Source: an uncultured Pelagibacteraceae bacterium
Lineage (GTDB): Bacteria; Pseudomonadota; Alphaproteobacteria; Pelagibacterales; Pelagibacteraceae
Length of the DNA: 35,362 bases
Direction of reading: 5' to 3'
Assembly: GCA_902527415.1 (NCBI GenBank)
Contig: CABZPD010000007.1
Location: 1-35,362 of the forward strand
Numbering within the stretch: the stretch's first letter is position 1; every line of letters starts with the position of its first letter. A model generated the notes under the pieces. It worked only from the letters and a program-made list of their open reading frames with translations, had not been told where the DNA came from and searched no databases. This document shows, piece by piece, positions 1 through 7,307 of this stretch. Position numbers and translations under genes: made by a program.

Positions 1-2
1 TC

Positions 3-263
3 AAAAATCCTGAGCCCAAAATGGACGATCCGGATTGGATCATTTGGGCAGCCTGGGCAGATAGGATCACTTTCGAGGAAATTGAAAAAAAAACAGGGAA
101 GAAAGAATCTGATGTAATTAAAATTATGCGAAGATCTCTAAAACCATCATCTTTCAGGTTATGGAGAAAAAGAGTAAACCAAAAAAGTATAAAACATCGA
201 AAAAAATTTGAATATTCTAGAAAAGAAATAGCTAGTAAAATTAAAAAAGGTGACTATCTATAG
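3..263 (+). CDS. DUF2805 (TIGR03643) family protein, probably 5'-truncated by the window edge
   Basis: Function is unknown. The protein is small and basic. Counting from the ATG at 21, it has an acidic/tryptophan-rich start (D3-P4-D5-W6, then W9 and W12), a helix-turn-helix-like stretch at about residues 16-37, and the family signature LKPSSFRLWRKRV at 40-52, followed by a lysine/arginine-rich tail. I recognise this as the DUF2805/TIGR03643 family. The reading frame stays open upstream of the ATG to base 3, encoding KNPEPK with no stop, so the true start is probably outside the window. The ATG at 21 remains possible. Only 3 bases separate its stop from grxC, so the two are probably co-transcribed. 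The basic, HTH-like character would fit nucleic-acid binding, but nothing in the sequence proves it. Confidence 0.8.
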   Translation, partial: KNPEPKMDDPDWIIWAAWADRITFEEIEKKTGKKESDVIKIMRRSLKPSSFRLWRKRVNQKSIKHRKKFEYSRKEIASKIKKGDYL

Positions 264-266
264 TTC

Positions 267-524
267 ATGAAAAAAATTACCATGTATACAGGTCCACTAT
301 GTAATTATTGTGAGGCTGCAAAAAGATTATTGGCTAGAAATAATGCGCCTTATAATGAAATTGATATTTCAAAAGTTGATGGAGCAATGGATGAAATGAT
401 TAAAAAAGCTAATGGAAAAAGAACTATTCCACAAATTTTTTTTGATGACCAGCATATTGGTGGTTATGATGAAGTAAGAGCATTAGAAAAAGAAAATAAA
501 CTTCAAGATCTATTAAATAATTAA
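267..524 (+). CDS. grxC: Glutaredoxin 3 (GrxC)
   Basis: This is a cytosolic glutathione-dependent dithiol oxidoreductase that reduces disulfides and mixed glutathione disulfides. At 85 residues it has the usual GrxC length. The active site is C12-N13-Y14-C15, a variant of the common CPYC with Asn in place of Pro. The thioredoxin fold is supported by the cis-proline loop T53-I54-P55 and the glutathione-binding GGYDE motif at 65-69. It starts 3 bases after the DUF2805 gene, suggesting one transcript. Its 3' end overlaps the convergent DUF1479 gene by 4 bases, leaving no room for a separate terminator. The family assignment is firm. Confidence 0.95.
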   Translation: MKKITMYTGPLCNYCEAAKRLLARNNAPYNEIDISKVDGAMDEMIKKANGKRTIPQIFFDDQHIGGYDEVRALEKENKLQDLLNN

Positions 525-1753
525 TTCCATTCTTCTAAAGCTAATTGTTTCTTAGCTAAAGAGCTTAAATCTTTTAATTTAACTCTATCTTTATATTTAA
601 TTTCGTAATCTTCAGACGCAAAATCTGGTGGACTCTTTCCTTCTAAAAATTTTTTTGATTGTTTTACCGTATAATCTAGATTTTTTTTACAATAAGGTGT
701 TGCACCAACGTAAACAACATTTGAATAATTTTTTCCTGAATGCTTGTCTTCAACTGCATGAACAACGTCTGGATGCCACCAAACAGTGTCTCCTGGCTTC
801 ATTTTTGGAATTGAAACTAAACCTTTTAACAGTAATGAATGATAATCTTTATTTACTGATAAAGCTCTACCAAGTTTTGATCCGCACAATTCATTTTCTT
901 CAACATCATCTAGTAATGCTCTGGTTAAAACATAAGCAATTCCTTTAGCAATAGGTATTAATTGTAAAGTTCCGTCGCTTGGACCTTGCTCTGTTAAAGC
1001 AGTCCATCCTTGAAATGTTCTAAATACATGTGCAACTGCAGGAGACTCGAACTCTATTGTTCTATCTCTATACTTTGCTTCAAATGGATTATATTTTTCA
1101 AAGTTGTCAGAAAAAATATCTCTATAAATTTTTTGATAATAACTGTCAGTCCATCTTTCAATTGATCCAGCATCACAATGAGGAGAAAGTCCCAAAGTAT
1201 CATCCCCTGGCTCTCTTCTTCTTACTCTATCTGCATAAGACAATTCTTTATTTGGATCAAAAACTTTATATTCAGAGTTTTCATAAATCCAAAGATTATT
1301 AAGCCATTTTTTTACTTTAGCCATTTGCTCTGAGTGTCTAATTTCAATCTGTGCTTTTGACCAATAAAGACCATAAATTTGAGGTTTTGCAGACTGTAAG
1401 TCACTAAAATATTTATCTAAATTAGATTTTTTTTTTTGATCCTCATAATAATTATTTTCATCGATGTATTTCTCTAATCTCTCATTCAAATTCTGTATCA
1501 TTTTATCATCAAAAACATCACGGATAATTACACAGCCTCTTTTTTTTATATTGCTTATTTCTTGAATATTTTCCTGATCTATCTGATAAAAACTTATCTC
1601 AGGAATTATAGATTTATTCTTTTTTTTTAGAGTTAAAATTTCATCTATTTCAGATTTTATAAATTTTTCTATTTTATTAAAATTTTCTATGTAATTTTTT
1701 GAAAAATTTCTTAATTCTTTTTTTATTGCCTTTATATCAATATCTTCAAACAT
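521..1753 (-). CDS. DUF1479 family protein, putative Fe(II)/2-oxoglutarate-dependent oxygenase
   Basis: This 410-residue protein resembles the DUF1479 family (E. coli YbiU-like), which is related to 2-oxoglutarate/Fe(II) dioxygenases. The N-terminal about 100 residues are charged and probably helical. The double-stranded beta-helix core carries a facial-triad-like H192-x-D194 (in SPHCDAGS), and the distal histidine is probably H332 in the GDTVWWHPDVVH stretch at 321-332. The substrate is unknown. It is the last gene of the six-gene minus-strand operon starting at 6134, 5 bases downstream of msrB, so it probably acts in the same metabolic context. Its 3' end overlaps grxC by 4 bases. No signal peptide or membrane segment is visible, so it should be cytosolic. 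The family call is secure; the reaction is inferred from the family fold. Confidence 0.85.
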   Translation of the reverse strand: MFEDIDIKAIKKELRNFSKNYIENFNKIEKFIKSEIDEILTLKKKNKSIIPEISFYQIDQENIQEISNIKKRGCVIIRDVFDDKMIQNLNERLEKYIDENNYYEDQKKKSNLDKYFSDLQSAKPQIYGLYWSKAQIEIRHSEQMAKVKKWLNNLWIYENSEYKVFDPNKELSYADRVRRREPGDDTLGLSPHCDAGSIERWTDSYYQKIYRDIFSDNFEKYNPFEAKYRDRTIEFESPAVAHVFRTFQGWTALTEQGPSDGTLQLIPIAKGIAYVLTRALLDDVEENELCGSKLGRALSVNKDYHSLLLKGLVSIPKMKPGDTVWWHPDVVHAVEDKHSGKNYSNVVYVGATPYCKKNLDYTVKQSKKFLEGKSPPDFASEDYEIKYKDRVKLKDLSSLAKKQLALEEWN

Positions 1754-1758
1754 TAAAT

Positions 1759-2133
1759 TTAGCTCTTTGGTTTAAAAACTAAACATACCCCGTTATTACA
1801 ATATCTCTTTCCAGTTGGTTTAGGACCATCTTCAAATATATGGCCATGATGTCCACCACATTTTTTACAATGATATTCCGTTCTTGCGTAACCTAAATAA
1901 TGATCTGTTTTTGTTTCAAACACATCTGGTAGAGACTCATAAAAAGAAGGCCAACCTGATCCACTCTCATATTTCGTTTTCGAGTCAAATAATTTTTCTC
2001 CACAGTTTGCACAATGAAAACTTCCTTCCCTTTTTTCATGATTTAACTCACTTGATCCTGCACGCTCAGTCCCCTCTTCGAATAAAATTAATTTTTGTTC
2101 TGCAGTTAAATTTGGATTTATTTTTTTTGTCAT
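1759..2133 (-). CDS. msrB: Peptide-methionine (R)-S-oxide reductase MsrB
   Basis: Reduces the R epimer of methionine sulfoxide in proteins back to methionine, using thioredoxin or a similar reductant. The 124 residues cover the complete single MsrB domain. Structural zinc ligands are C41-x-x-C44 and C89-x-x-C92. The SGSGWPSF motif at 57-64 and the catalytic cysteine C112 in GKRYCNN are present. Where many MsrBs read RYCINSASL, this one reads RYCNNGVCL, adding a second cysteine (C117) close to the catalytic one. The start ATG overlaps the stop of the upstream deacetylase-like gene as ATGA (2130-2133), a typical translational coupling. There is no signal peptide, so it is cytosolic. It lies within the six-gene operon 6134-521. 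Confidence 0.95.
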   Translation of the reverse strand: MTKKINPNLTAEQKLILFEEGTERAGSSELNHEKREGSFHCANCGEKLFDSKTKYESGSGWPSFYESLPDVFETKTDHYLGYARTEYHCKKCGGHHGHIFEDGPKPTGKRYCNNGVCLVFKPKS

Positions 2134-3029
2134 GATCCTATATATTTAACACAAGATTGATGTAACATTGAATGTAATTCAACAAGTTTATTGAAATCCT
2201 TGTTGTAACCACCACCCAAAACTCCACAAAATGGTATCCGTCTAGAAAAAAAGTTTTCTACCACTAGCTCGTCTCTAAGTTTTATTCCCTCGTCAGAGAT
2301 TTTCAATTTACCCAATCTATCATTAAAATGAATATCAACACCTGCTATATAAAAAATAAAATCAAAATTTTCATGATTTAGCTCTTTTAAATAATGTTTA
2401 AGTGTTTTGATATAAGCTTCATCCTCTAAATTATCCTCAAGTTCTACATCTAAATCACTATTTGATTTTTTAGCAGGATAATTAGTTTTGGAATGCATGC
2501 TGAATGTAAAAACACTTCTGTTGTCTTTAAAGATTTCTGAATTGCCATTACCTTGGTGAACATCTAGATCAACAATCAAAATTCTATTTGCTAGACCTCT
2601 ATTCAGTAAATAATGTGCTGCAACTGCTACGTCATTAAACACACAGTAACCTGCACCTCCGTCATAACTTGCGTGGTGACTACCTCCTGCTGTATTACAT
2701 GAAATACCATAATTTATTGCAAGTTTAGATGCGAGAACAGTGCCTCCTGTAGCAACTAAAGATCTTTGCACAACACTATCTACAAGTGGAAATCCAATTT
2801 TTTTAACTCCTTCTTTGCTTAAAGTTTTATTTTTAATATCTAATATATAATTTTTCGAATGTGCGTAACTTAATGTTTCAAATGAACAAGCTGAAGGTTT
2901 GTGAAATTTATTTACTATTTTGTTTTGAGTTAAATAGTTTGCTAATTCTCCAAATTTATTAATAGGAAATTTATGATCATCACCAATTTTAGCAAAATAA
3001 TCCTCGTGATTAACAACAGGTAGCTCCAT
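2130..3029 (-). CDS. Histone deacetylase-family Zn-dependent amidohydrolase
   Basis: A member of the arginase/deacetylase superfamily that hydrolyses an amide-linked acyl group. Bacterial relatives act on acetylated proteins, acetylpolyamines or acetoin-related substrates. The 299 residues carry the full catalytic set: tandem histidines H118-H119 in GGSHHASY, zinc ligands D156 and H158 in DLDVHQGNG, a third ligand probably D232 in AGVDIHFND, and the transition-state tyrosine Y275 in LGGGYNKD. No signal peptide is visible. It follows the hydroxyacid dehydrogenase gene by 2 bases and overlaps msrB as ATGA. The substrate cannot be told from sequence; the operon of amino/hydroxy-acid enzymes suggests an acylated small molecule, but protein deacylation is equally possible. 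Confidence 0.88.
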   Translation of the reverse strand: MELPVVNHEDYFAKIGDDHKFPINKFGELANYLTQNKIVNKFHKPSACSFETLSYAHSKNYILDIKNKTLSKEGVKKIGFPLVDSVVQRSLVATGGTVLASKLAINYGISCNTAGGSHHASYDGGAGYCVFNDVAVAAHYLLNRGLANRILIVDLDVHQGNGNSEIFKDNRSVFTFSMHSKTNYPAKKSNSDLDVELEDNLEDEAYIKTLKHYLKELNHENFDFIFYIAGVDIHFNDRLGKLKISDEGIKLRDELVVENFFSRRIPFCGVLGGGYNKDFNKLVELHSMLHQSCVKYIGS

Positions 3030-3031
3030 TT

Positions 3032-3982
3032 TTACTCTAGCACTCTAATAGGCTTTCCATTCACACAAGCCTCTAGTCCTTCAATCATTTGGTTGTAAAA
3101 AATGCTATAGTTTTCAGCTGTTACATAACCTATGTGAGGAGTAAGAAGCGCATTAGGTAAAAATCTAAGTTTGTTATTCTCTGGTAGGGGTTCTTTATCA
3201 TAAACATCTATACCTGCACCAGCAATTACATTTGTTGATAAAGCAATAATTAAATCATCTTCATTTACAATAGGTCCTCTTGAAGTATTTATTAAAAAAG
3301 CTGTTTTTTTCATTTTATCCAATTCTTTTAAAGTAATGCAATCTTTGTATCTTGCTCCTCCTTGAACATGAATTGAAAGTACATCAGAATTTGTAATTAA
3401 ATCTTCTTTGCTGCAAGGTAATACGTCTAATTCTTTACACTTATCTAAGCTCAAGTTTTCACTCCAGGCCATTACTTGCATTCCAAATGCTTTTCCAATT
3501 TTTGCAACTTCTGTACCTACTCTGCCTAGACCAATTAAGCCTAGGATTTTTCCTTTTAATTCTACTCCGATTGTAGTTTGCCAATACCCTTGATACATAT
3601 TGTCAAACTCCTCTTTAAAATTTCTAGCTAAACCAAGAATTAGCGCCCAAGTTAATTCAGGTGTTGGGTTTAAATTTATATCTGTACCACAAACTGTAAT
3701 TTTTCTTTTCTTTGCAGCCTCTAAATCAATAGATCTATTGCGTAATCCACTTGTGATTACAAATTTTAAATCATTTAAATTATTAATTAAATTTTTTGTG
3801 ATTGGAGTTCTTTCTCTCATTATTAATAAAGCTTCAAAATCAGCTAACTGATCAATTGCATCTGCTTCATCTAAAAAAGGTTCGCTAAAAATCTTAAACT
3901 CATATTTCCCAGATAGTTTTTCTAAATCTACAAACTGTTGGGCAACATTTTGATAATCATCTAATATAGCAACTTTAAGCAT
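3032..3982 (-). CDS. D-isomer-specific 2-hydroxyacid dehydrogenase (SerA-like fold)
   Basis: An NAD(P)-dependent oxidoreductase interconverting a 2-oxoacid and a D-2-hydroxyacid. The 316 residues contain a split substrate-binding domain (about 1-100 and 290-316) around a Rossmann domain with GLGRVG at 151-156. The catalytic triad is complete: R235 in TSRGPIVNE, E264 in YDKEP and H283 in TPHIGY. There is no C-terminal ACT domain, so it is shorter than biosynthetic 3-phosphoglycerate dehydrogenases of the long type. The true substrate is unknown; glycerate, glyoxylate or a longer 2-oxoacid are options. The gene overlaps the end of the upstream DMT permease gene by 8 bases and is followed 2 bases later by the deacetylase-family gene, so it belongs to the same operon. 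Confidence 0.9.
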   Translation of the reverse strand: MLKVAILDDYQNVAQQFVDLEKLSGKYEFKIFSEPFLDEADAIDQLADFEALLIMRERTPITKNLINNLNDLKFVITSGLRNRSIDLEAAKKRKITVCGTDINLNPTPELTWALILGLARNFKEEFDNMYQGYWQTTIGVELKGKILGLIGLGRVGTEVAKIGKAFGMQVMAWSENLSLDKCKELDVLPCSKEDLITNSDVLSIHVQGGARYKDCITLKELDKMKKTAFLINTSRGPIVNEDDLIIALSTNVIAGAGIDVYDKEPLPENNKLRFLPNALLTPHIGYVTAENYSIFYNQMIEGLEACVNGKPIRVLE

Positions 3983-4877
3983 TTTTAACTTTCTTATTTG
4001 ATAACAATATTCCTGTAATAATAAAACAAGCGCCTAAAATATGATAAAACATAAATTTTTCACTAAAAAAAATCATTGCCATTATTGCGCTCAAAATTGG
4101 CATTAGGTGTAAAAAAACACCAGAACGATTAGCACCAATCATAGATATTCCTTTTATCCATAAAAGAAAAGATGCCAAACCTGGAAACAAAACTACATAG
4201 GATAAAATTAAAATAAAAGGTAGTTCTAAATTAATTCTAAAGCCAATTTGATATTCAATAAAATAAACTGGTATTAAAAATACTAAACCAAAAGTAATTA
4301 CTACTTGAAGTAATGATATTTGGGTTAATTCATATTTTTTTCCTTTTAACAATGTAGAATATAAAGCCCATGAGAACATTGCTATAACCATGGTAATGTC
4401 CCCTTTATTAAAATCTAAATTTTTTAATATCTCTATATTTGCTTTTGTTATAATCATAATTACACCTGCAAAAGAAAATACTACCCCTATAATTTGAAAA
4501 ATATTTGTCTTTTCAATTTTTAAAATTGAAGAAAACAACATGATCATCACAGGTATAGTTGAAATCATTAAAACTCCACTAATCACCTGAGTAAAATTTA
4601 ATGAATAATAAACAATAGAATTAAATACCGTTATACTAGTAACTCCCAAAACAATAAAAAGTTTATAGTTTTTAATTATATAGTTTCTTTTCTCTAATAT
4701 TTCAGGAATTGTAAAAGGTGCTAAAATTAACCAAGCAAAAAGCCATCGATAAAAATTTAATGAAAAAGGAGGAACTTCATAAAAACTTGCAAGTTTACCT
4801 ACTACAAAATTTCCTGCCCAAAAAGTTACTGTTAAAAATAGATATAAATAAGCTAAAAAATTATTATCTTTAGTCAC
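3975..4877 (-). CDS. EamA/DMT-superfamily permease
   Basis: An inner-membrane transporter of the drug/metabolite superfamily (EamA, RhaT-like). The 300 residues contain roughly ten hydrophobic segments in two repeated halves of five. The first half begins with the family-typical FWAGNFVVGK (about residues 19-28) and the second half with a WALYSTLLKGK stretch. Such proteins export or import amino acids, metabolites or sugars, and direction and substrate cannot be read from sequence. Its ATG lies immediately after the stop of the DadA-like gene (zero intergenic bases) and its 3' end overlaps the hydroxyacid dehydrogenase gene by 8 bases. The context suggests it moves a substrate or product of the enzymes in this operon. 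Confidence 0.9.
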   Translation of the reverse strand: MTKDNNFLAYLYLFLTVTFWAGNFVVGKLASFYEVPPFSLNFYRWLFAWLILAPFTIPEILEKRNYIIKNYKLFIVLGVTSITVFNSIVYYSLNFTQVISGVLMISTIPVMIMLFSSILKIEKTNIFQIIGVVFSFAGVIMIITKANIEILKNLDFNKGDITMVIAMFSWALYSTLLKGKKYELTQISLLQVVITFGLVFLIPVYFIEYQIGFRINLELPFILILSYVVLFPGLASFLLWIKGISMIGANRSGVFLHLMPILSAIMAMIFFSEKFMFYHILGACFIITGILLSNKKVKNA

Positions 4878-6134
4878 TTAACTAAATCTAAGCGAACTAT
4901 AAGGTTTTAAATCTAAATTTGTATTTTCGTTCGCTATCATCCCTGAAACAATCTTTCCAGAAATTGGACCTAAAGTCCATCCTAAATGATGATGTCCAAA
5001 ACAATAATAAATATTTTTGTAATTTTTTGATGGCCCCATAACAGGTAAAAAATCTGGTAAAGTTGGTCTAAAACCTAGCCACTCATCCTCATGCTCTGGT
5101 AAATCACCAAGCATATATTTTGCATTATTTATCAAATTTTTAACTCTTGATTTAGATAATGGATTATCTAATCCACCAAATTCTACAGTTCCAACAACTC
5201 TTAAACCTTGTTCCATCGGTGTAATTCCAAATCCACGATTGGAAAATATTACGGGTCTACTTAATAAATGATCACAATTTTTGAAATGAACATGGTATCC
5301 ACGCTCTGTATCTAAGGGGATTTTTTCACCAAGATTATCTGTTAATTTTTTTGAAAAAGCCCCACAAGCTATTACTGCTTTATCAAAAGCATAACTTTGA
5401 GTTTCAGTTTTAAAAACTGGTTTTTCTTCATCAAAACTAATATCTTTAATATTTACTTTGTTAAATTTTCCACCTTTTTGCAAAAATAAATCAAACAATT
5501 TTAAAAGAATTTTTTTTGGATTTCTTGCATGTCTTGCATAAGGATAATATACGCCAGCATGGTAAAATGGTTTAATATGTGGTTCAAGATCGTGTATTTC
5601 AGCTTTAGTGACTAATTGTTGTTCAACACCTAATTCATCTCTAACTTTAATTTCTAATTCTCTACTTTTTAGATCTTTATCGTTCCATATATAAAGAATT
5701 CCTTTGTTTTCAACCAAACCTTCTAAGTTTATATCTTCAAATAATTCATCATATGCGGGTAAAGCTAGATCTAAAATTTGGTGCATATTTTTAGCAGTAT
5801 GCATCATCTTAGTTTTAGTAGTATTCATTATAAATTTTATAAACCATGGAATCATTTTAGGAACATAATTCCATTTTAAAGCAAGTGGACCTGAAGAACT
5901 AAGCAACATTGCAGGCACATCTGCTAGAATATCAGTTCTGTTTAAAGAAAGAGATGCATATGGTGAAAAGTGGCCTGCATTACCATAAGAGGCGGCTTGG
6001 CTACCTGGGTTATCTCTATCAAAGATAGTTACATCGAAACCTTTTTTTTGAAGAAACAAAGCATTAGACACACCTTGAATCCCTGCTCCAACTATTCCTA
6101 CTTTAAGATTTTTATTCATGAAATTGTTATACAA
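4878..6134 (-). CDS. FAD-dependent amino-acid dehydrogenase, DadA family (D-amino acid dehydrogenase-like)
   Basis: A DAO-superfamily flavoenzyme. Its closest named relative is the small subunit of D-amino acid dehydrogenase (DadA), which deaminates D-amino acids to 2-oxoacids and passes electrons to the respiratory chain. The FAD-binding GAGIQG is at 16-21, followed by a short sorting strand (VTIFDRDNPGSQAASYGNAG), and a C-terminal GHHHLGWTLGP stretch that typically contacts flavin. Length is 418 residues, usual for DadA. A second ATG at 6119 gives MNKNLKVGIVG and may be the real start, since five extra residues before it add nothing to the fold. It is the first gene of the six-gene operon. 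DadA-like paralogues also act on sarcosine, proline or hydroxyproline, so the substrate is uncertain. Confidence 0.85.
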   Translation of the reverse strand: MYNNFMNKNLKVGIVGAGIQGVSNALFLQKKGFDVTIFDRDNPGSQAASYGNAGHFSPYASLSLNRTDILADVPAMLLSSSGPLALKWNYVPKMIPWFIKFIMNTTKTKMMHTAKNMHQILDLALPAYDELFEDINLEGLVENKGILYIWNDKDLKSRELEIKVRDELGVEQQLVTKAEIHDLEPHIKPFYHAGVYYPYARHARNPKKILLKLFDLFLQKGGKFNKVNIKDISFDEEKPVFKTETQSYAFDKAVIACGAFSKKLTDNLGEKIPLDTERGYHVHFKNCDHLLSRPVIFSNRGFGITPMEQGLRVVGTVEFGGLDNPLSKSRVKNLINNAKYMLGDLPEHEDEWLGFRPTLPDFLPVMGPSKNYKNIYYCFGHHHLGWTLGPISGKIVSGMIANENTNLDLKPYSSLRFS

Positions 6135-6182
6135 GTAAAAATTAATTTATCAGAGTGACAAATTATGCAAATTTAAATTTTA

Positions 6183-7307
6183 TTATGCAATCATTTGTTT
6201 ATGATTGATTTTAGCACTCAAAACTATGCCAAAGCCAATCATTGTAGCCAACATTGAAGAACCTCCATACGACATTATAGGCAATGGAGAACCAACTATA
6301 GGTAGAAGACCCAAAACCATAGATAAGTTTACCACAATATAAATAAAAATTGCAAAAGCATAACCAAAACAAAAAAGTCTAGCAAAATTACTTCTCGAAA
6401 TTGCTCCTATTCTTACAATTCTAAAAATTATTATTGAATATAATATCAAAAGACCTACTGAACCTATAAAACCAAACTCTTCTGAAAATAAAGTAAATAT
6501 AAAATCTGTATGTTTTTCAGGTAAAAAATCTAAGTAGCTCTGAGTTCCTTTTAAAAAACCTTTGCCATTAAGGCCACCTGAGCCAATAGCTATTTTTGAC
6601 TGAATAATTTGATATCCAGCACCCAATGGATCTCTATCTGGATCTAAAAAAGTTAATATTCTTAGTTTTTGATATGGTTTAAGAAATGAGATTATAAATG
6701 GGAGCGAAATTAGGAAAGTAATAAATGAATATATAAAATATTTAATTTTCATGCCTCCCAACCACAAAATAATTAATCCACTTAAAGCAATCAATATTGA
6801 AGTACCAAGATCAGGTTGAGAAATTACAAAAATTATTGGAATTATTATAATCGATAAAACAATAGTTATACTGGTAAATGAATTAACATTTTCTATTTTT
6901 ATTCTATGAAAATATTTTGCAAGACACATTATTATTGCTATTTTCATAAGTTCCGACGGCTGCAGAACAAATAAATAAAGATCCATCCATCTTTGTGAAC
7001 CAGAGGATTTTATTCCAAAAAATGAGACATAAATTAATAAAAGTATTACTATAAGGTAGATTATATAAGAAAAGTTATGCCAAAATTTTATGTTAAAGAA
7101 AGCCACAAAAATCATTAAAGGAAAAAAAACTGCAAGTTTTACAAAATGATTTTTTGTATGAAAAAGTATTTCACCACCATCTGTAGAATACATAACAAAA
7201 ACACTTAATACAGAAAGAAGGATGACGGAAATCAATAGTATATAATCTAAGTTTTTTATTTTTTGAAATAATGTAATCTCATTACTCAATCTATCGTGCT
7301 GAAACAT
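6183..7307 (-). CDS. rodA: RodA, SEDS-family peptidoglycan glycosyltransferase
   Basis: A polytopic inner-membrane SEDS protein that polymerises lipid II glycan during lateral wall growth, together with PBP2. The 374 residues have about ten transmembrane segments. Typical SEDS features are visible: the W-x-x-LxxxxLQPSELMK region near residues 105-120, the long periplasmic loop with LTFLDPDRDPLGAGYQ, and the C-terminal GLLPIVGSPLPIMSYGGSS signature. The gene starts directly after the mrdA stop with no spacer. It is the last gene of the leuA-mreBCD-mrdA-rodA block. The assignment is firm from both motifs and context. Confidence 0.96.
   Translation of the reverse strand: MFQHDRLSNEITLFQKIKNLDYILLISVILLSVLSVFVMYSTDGGEILFHTKNHFVKLAVFFPLMIFVAFFNIKFWHNFSYIIYLIVILLLIYVSFFGIKSSGSQRWMDLYLFVLQPSELMKIAIIMCLAKYFHRIKIENVNSFTSITIVLSIIIIPIIFVISQPDLGTSILIALSGLIILWLGGMKIKYFIYSFITFLISLPFIISFLKPYQKLRILTFLDPDRDPLGAGYQIIQSKIAIGSGGLNGKGFLKGTQSYLDFLPEKHTDFIFTLFSEEFGFIGSVGLLILYSIIIFRIVRIGAISRSNFARLFCFGYAFAIFIYIVVNLSMVLGLLPIVGSPLPIMSYGGSSMLATMIGFGIVLSAKINHKQMIA

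Noticed and set aside
628-1302. Plus-strand open frames inside the DUF1479 gene
   Set aside because: They are leucine/histidine-rich shadow frames of the minus-strand gene, with no recognisable domain.
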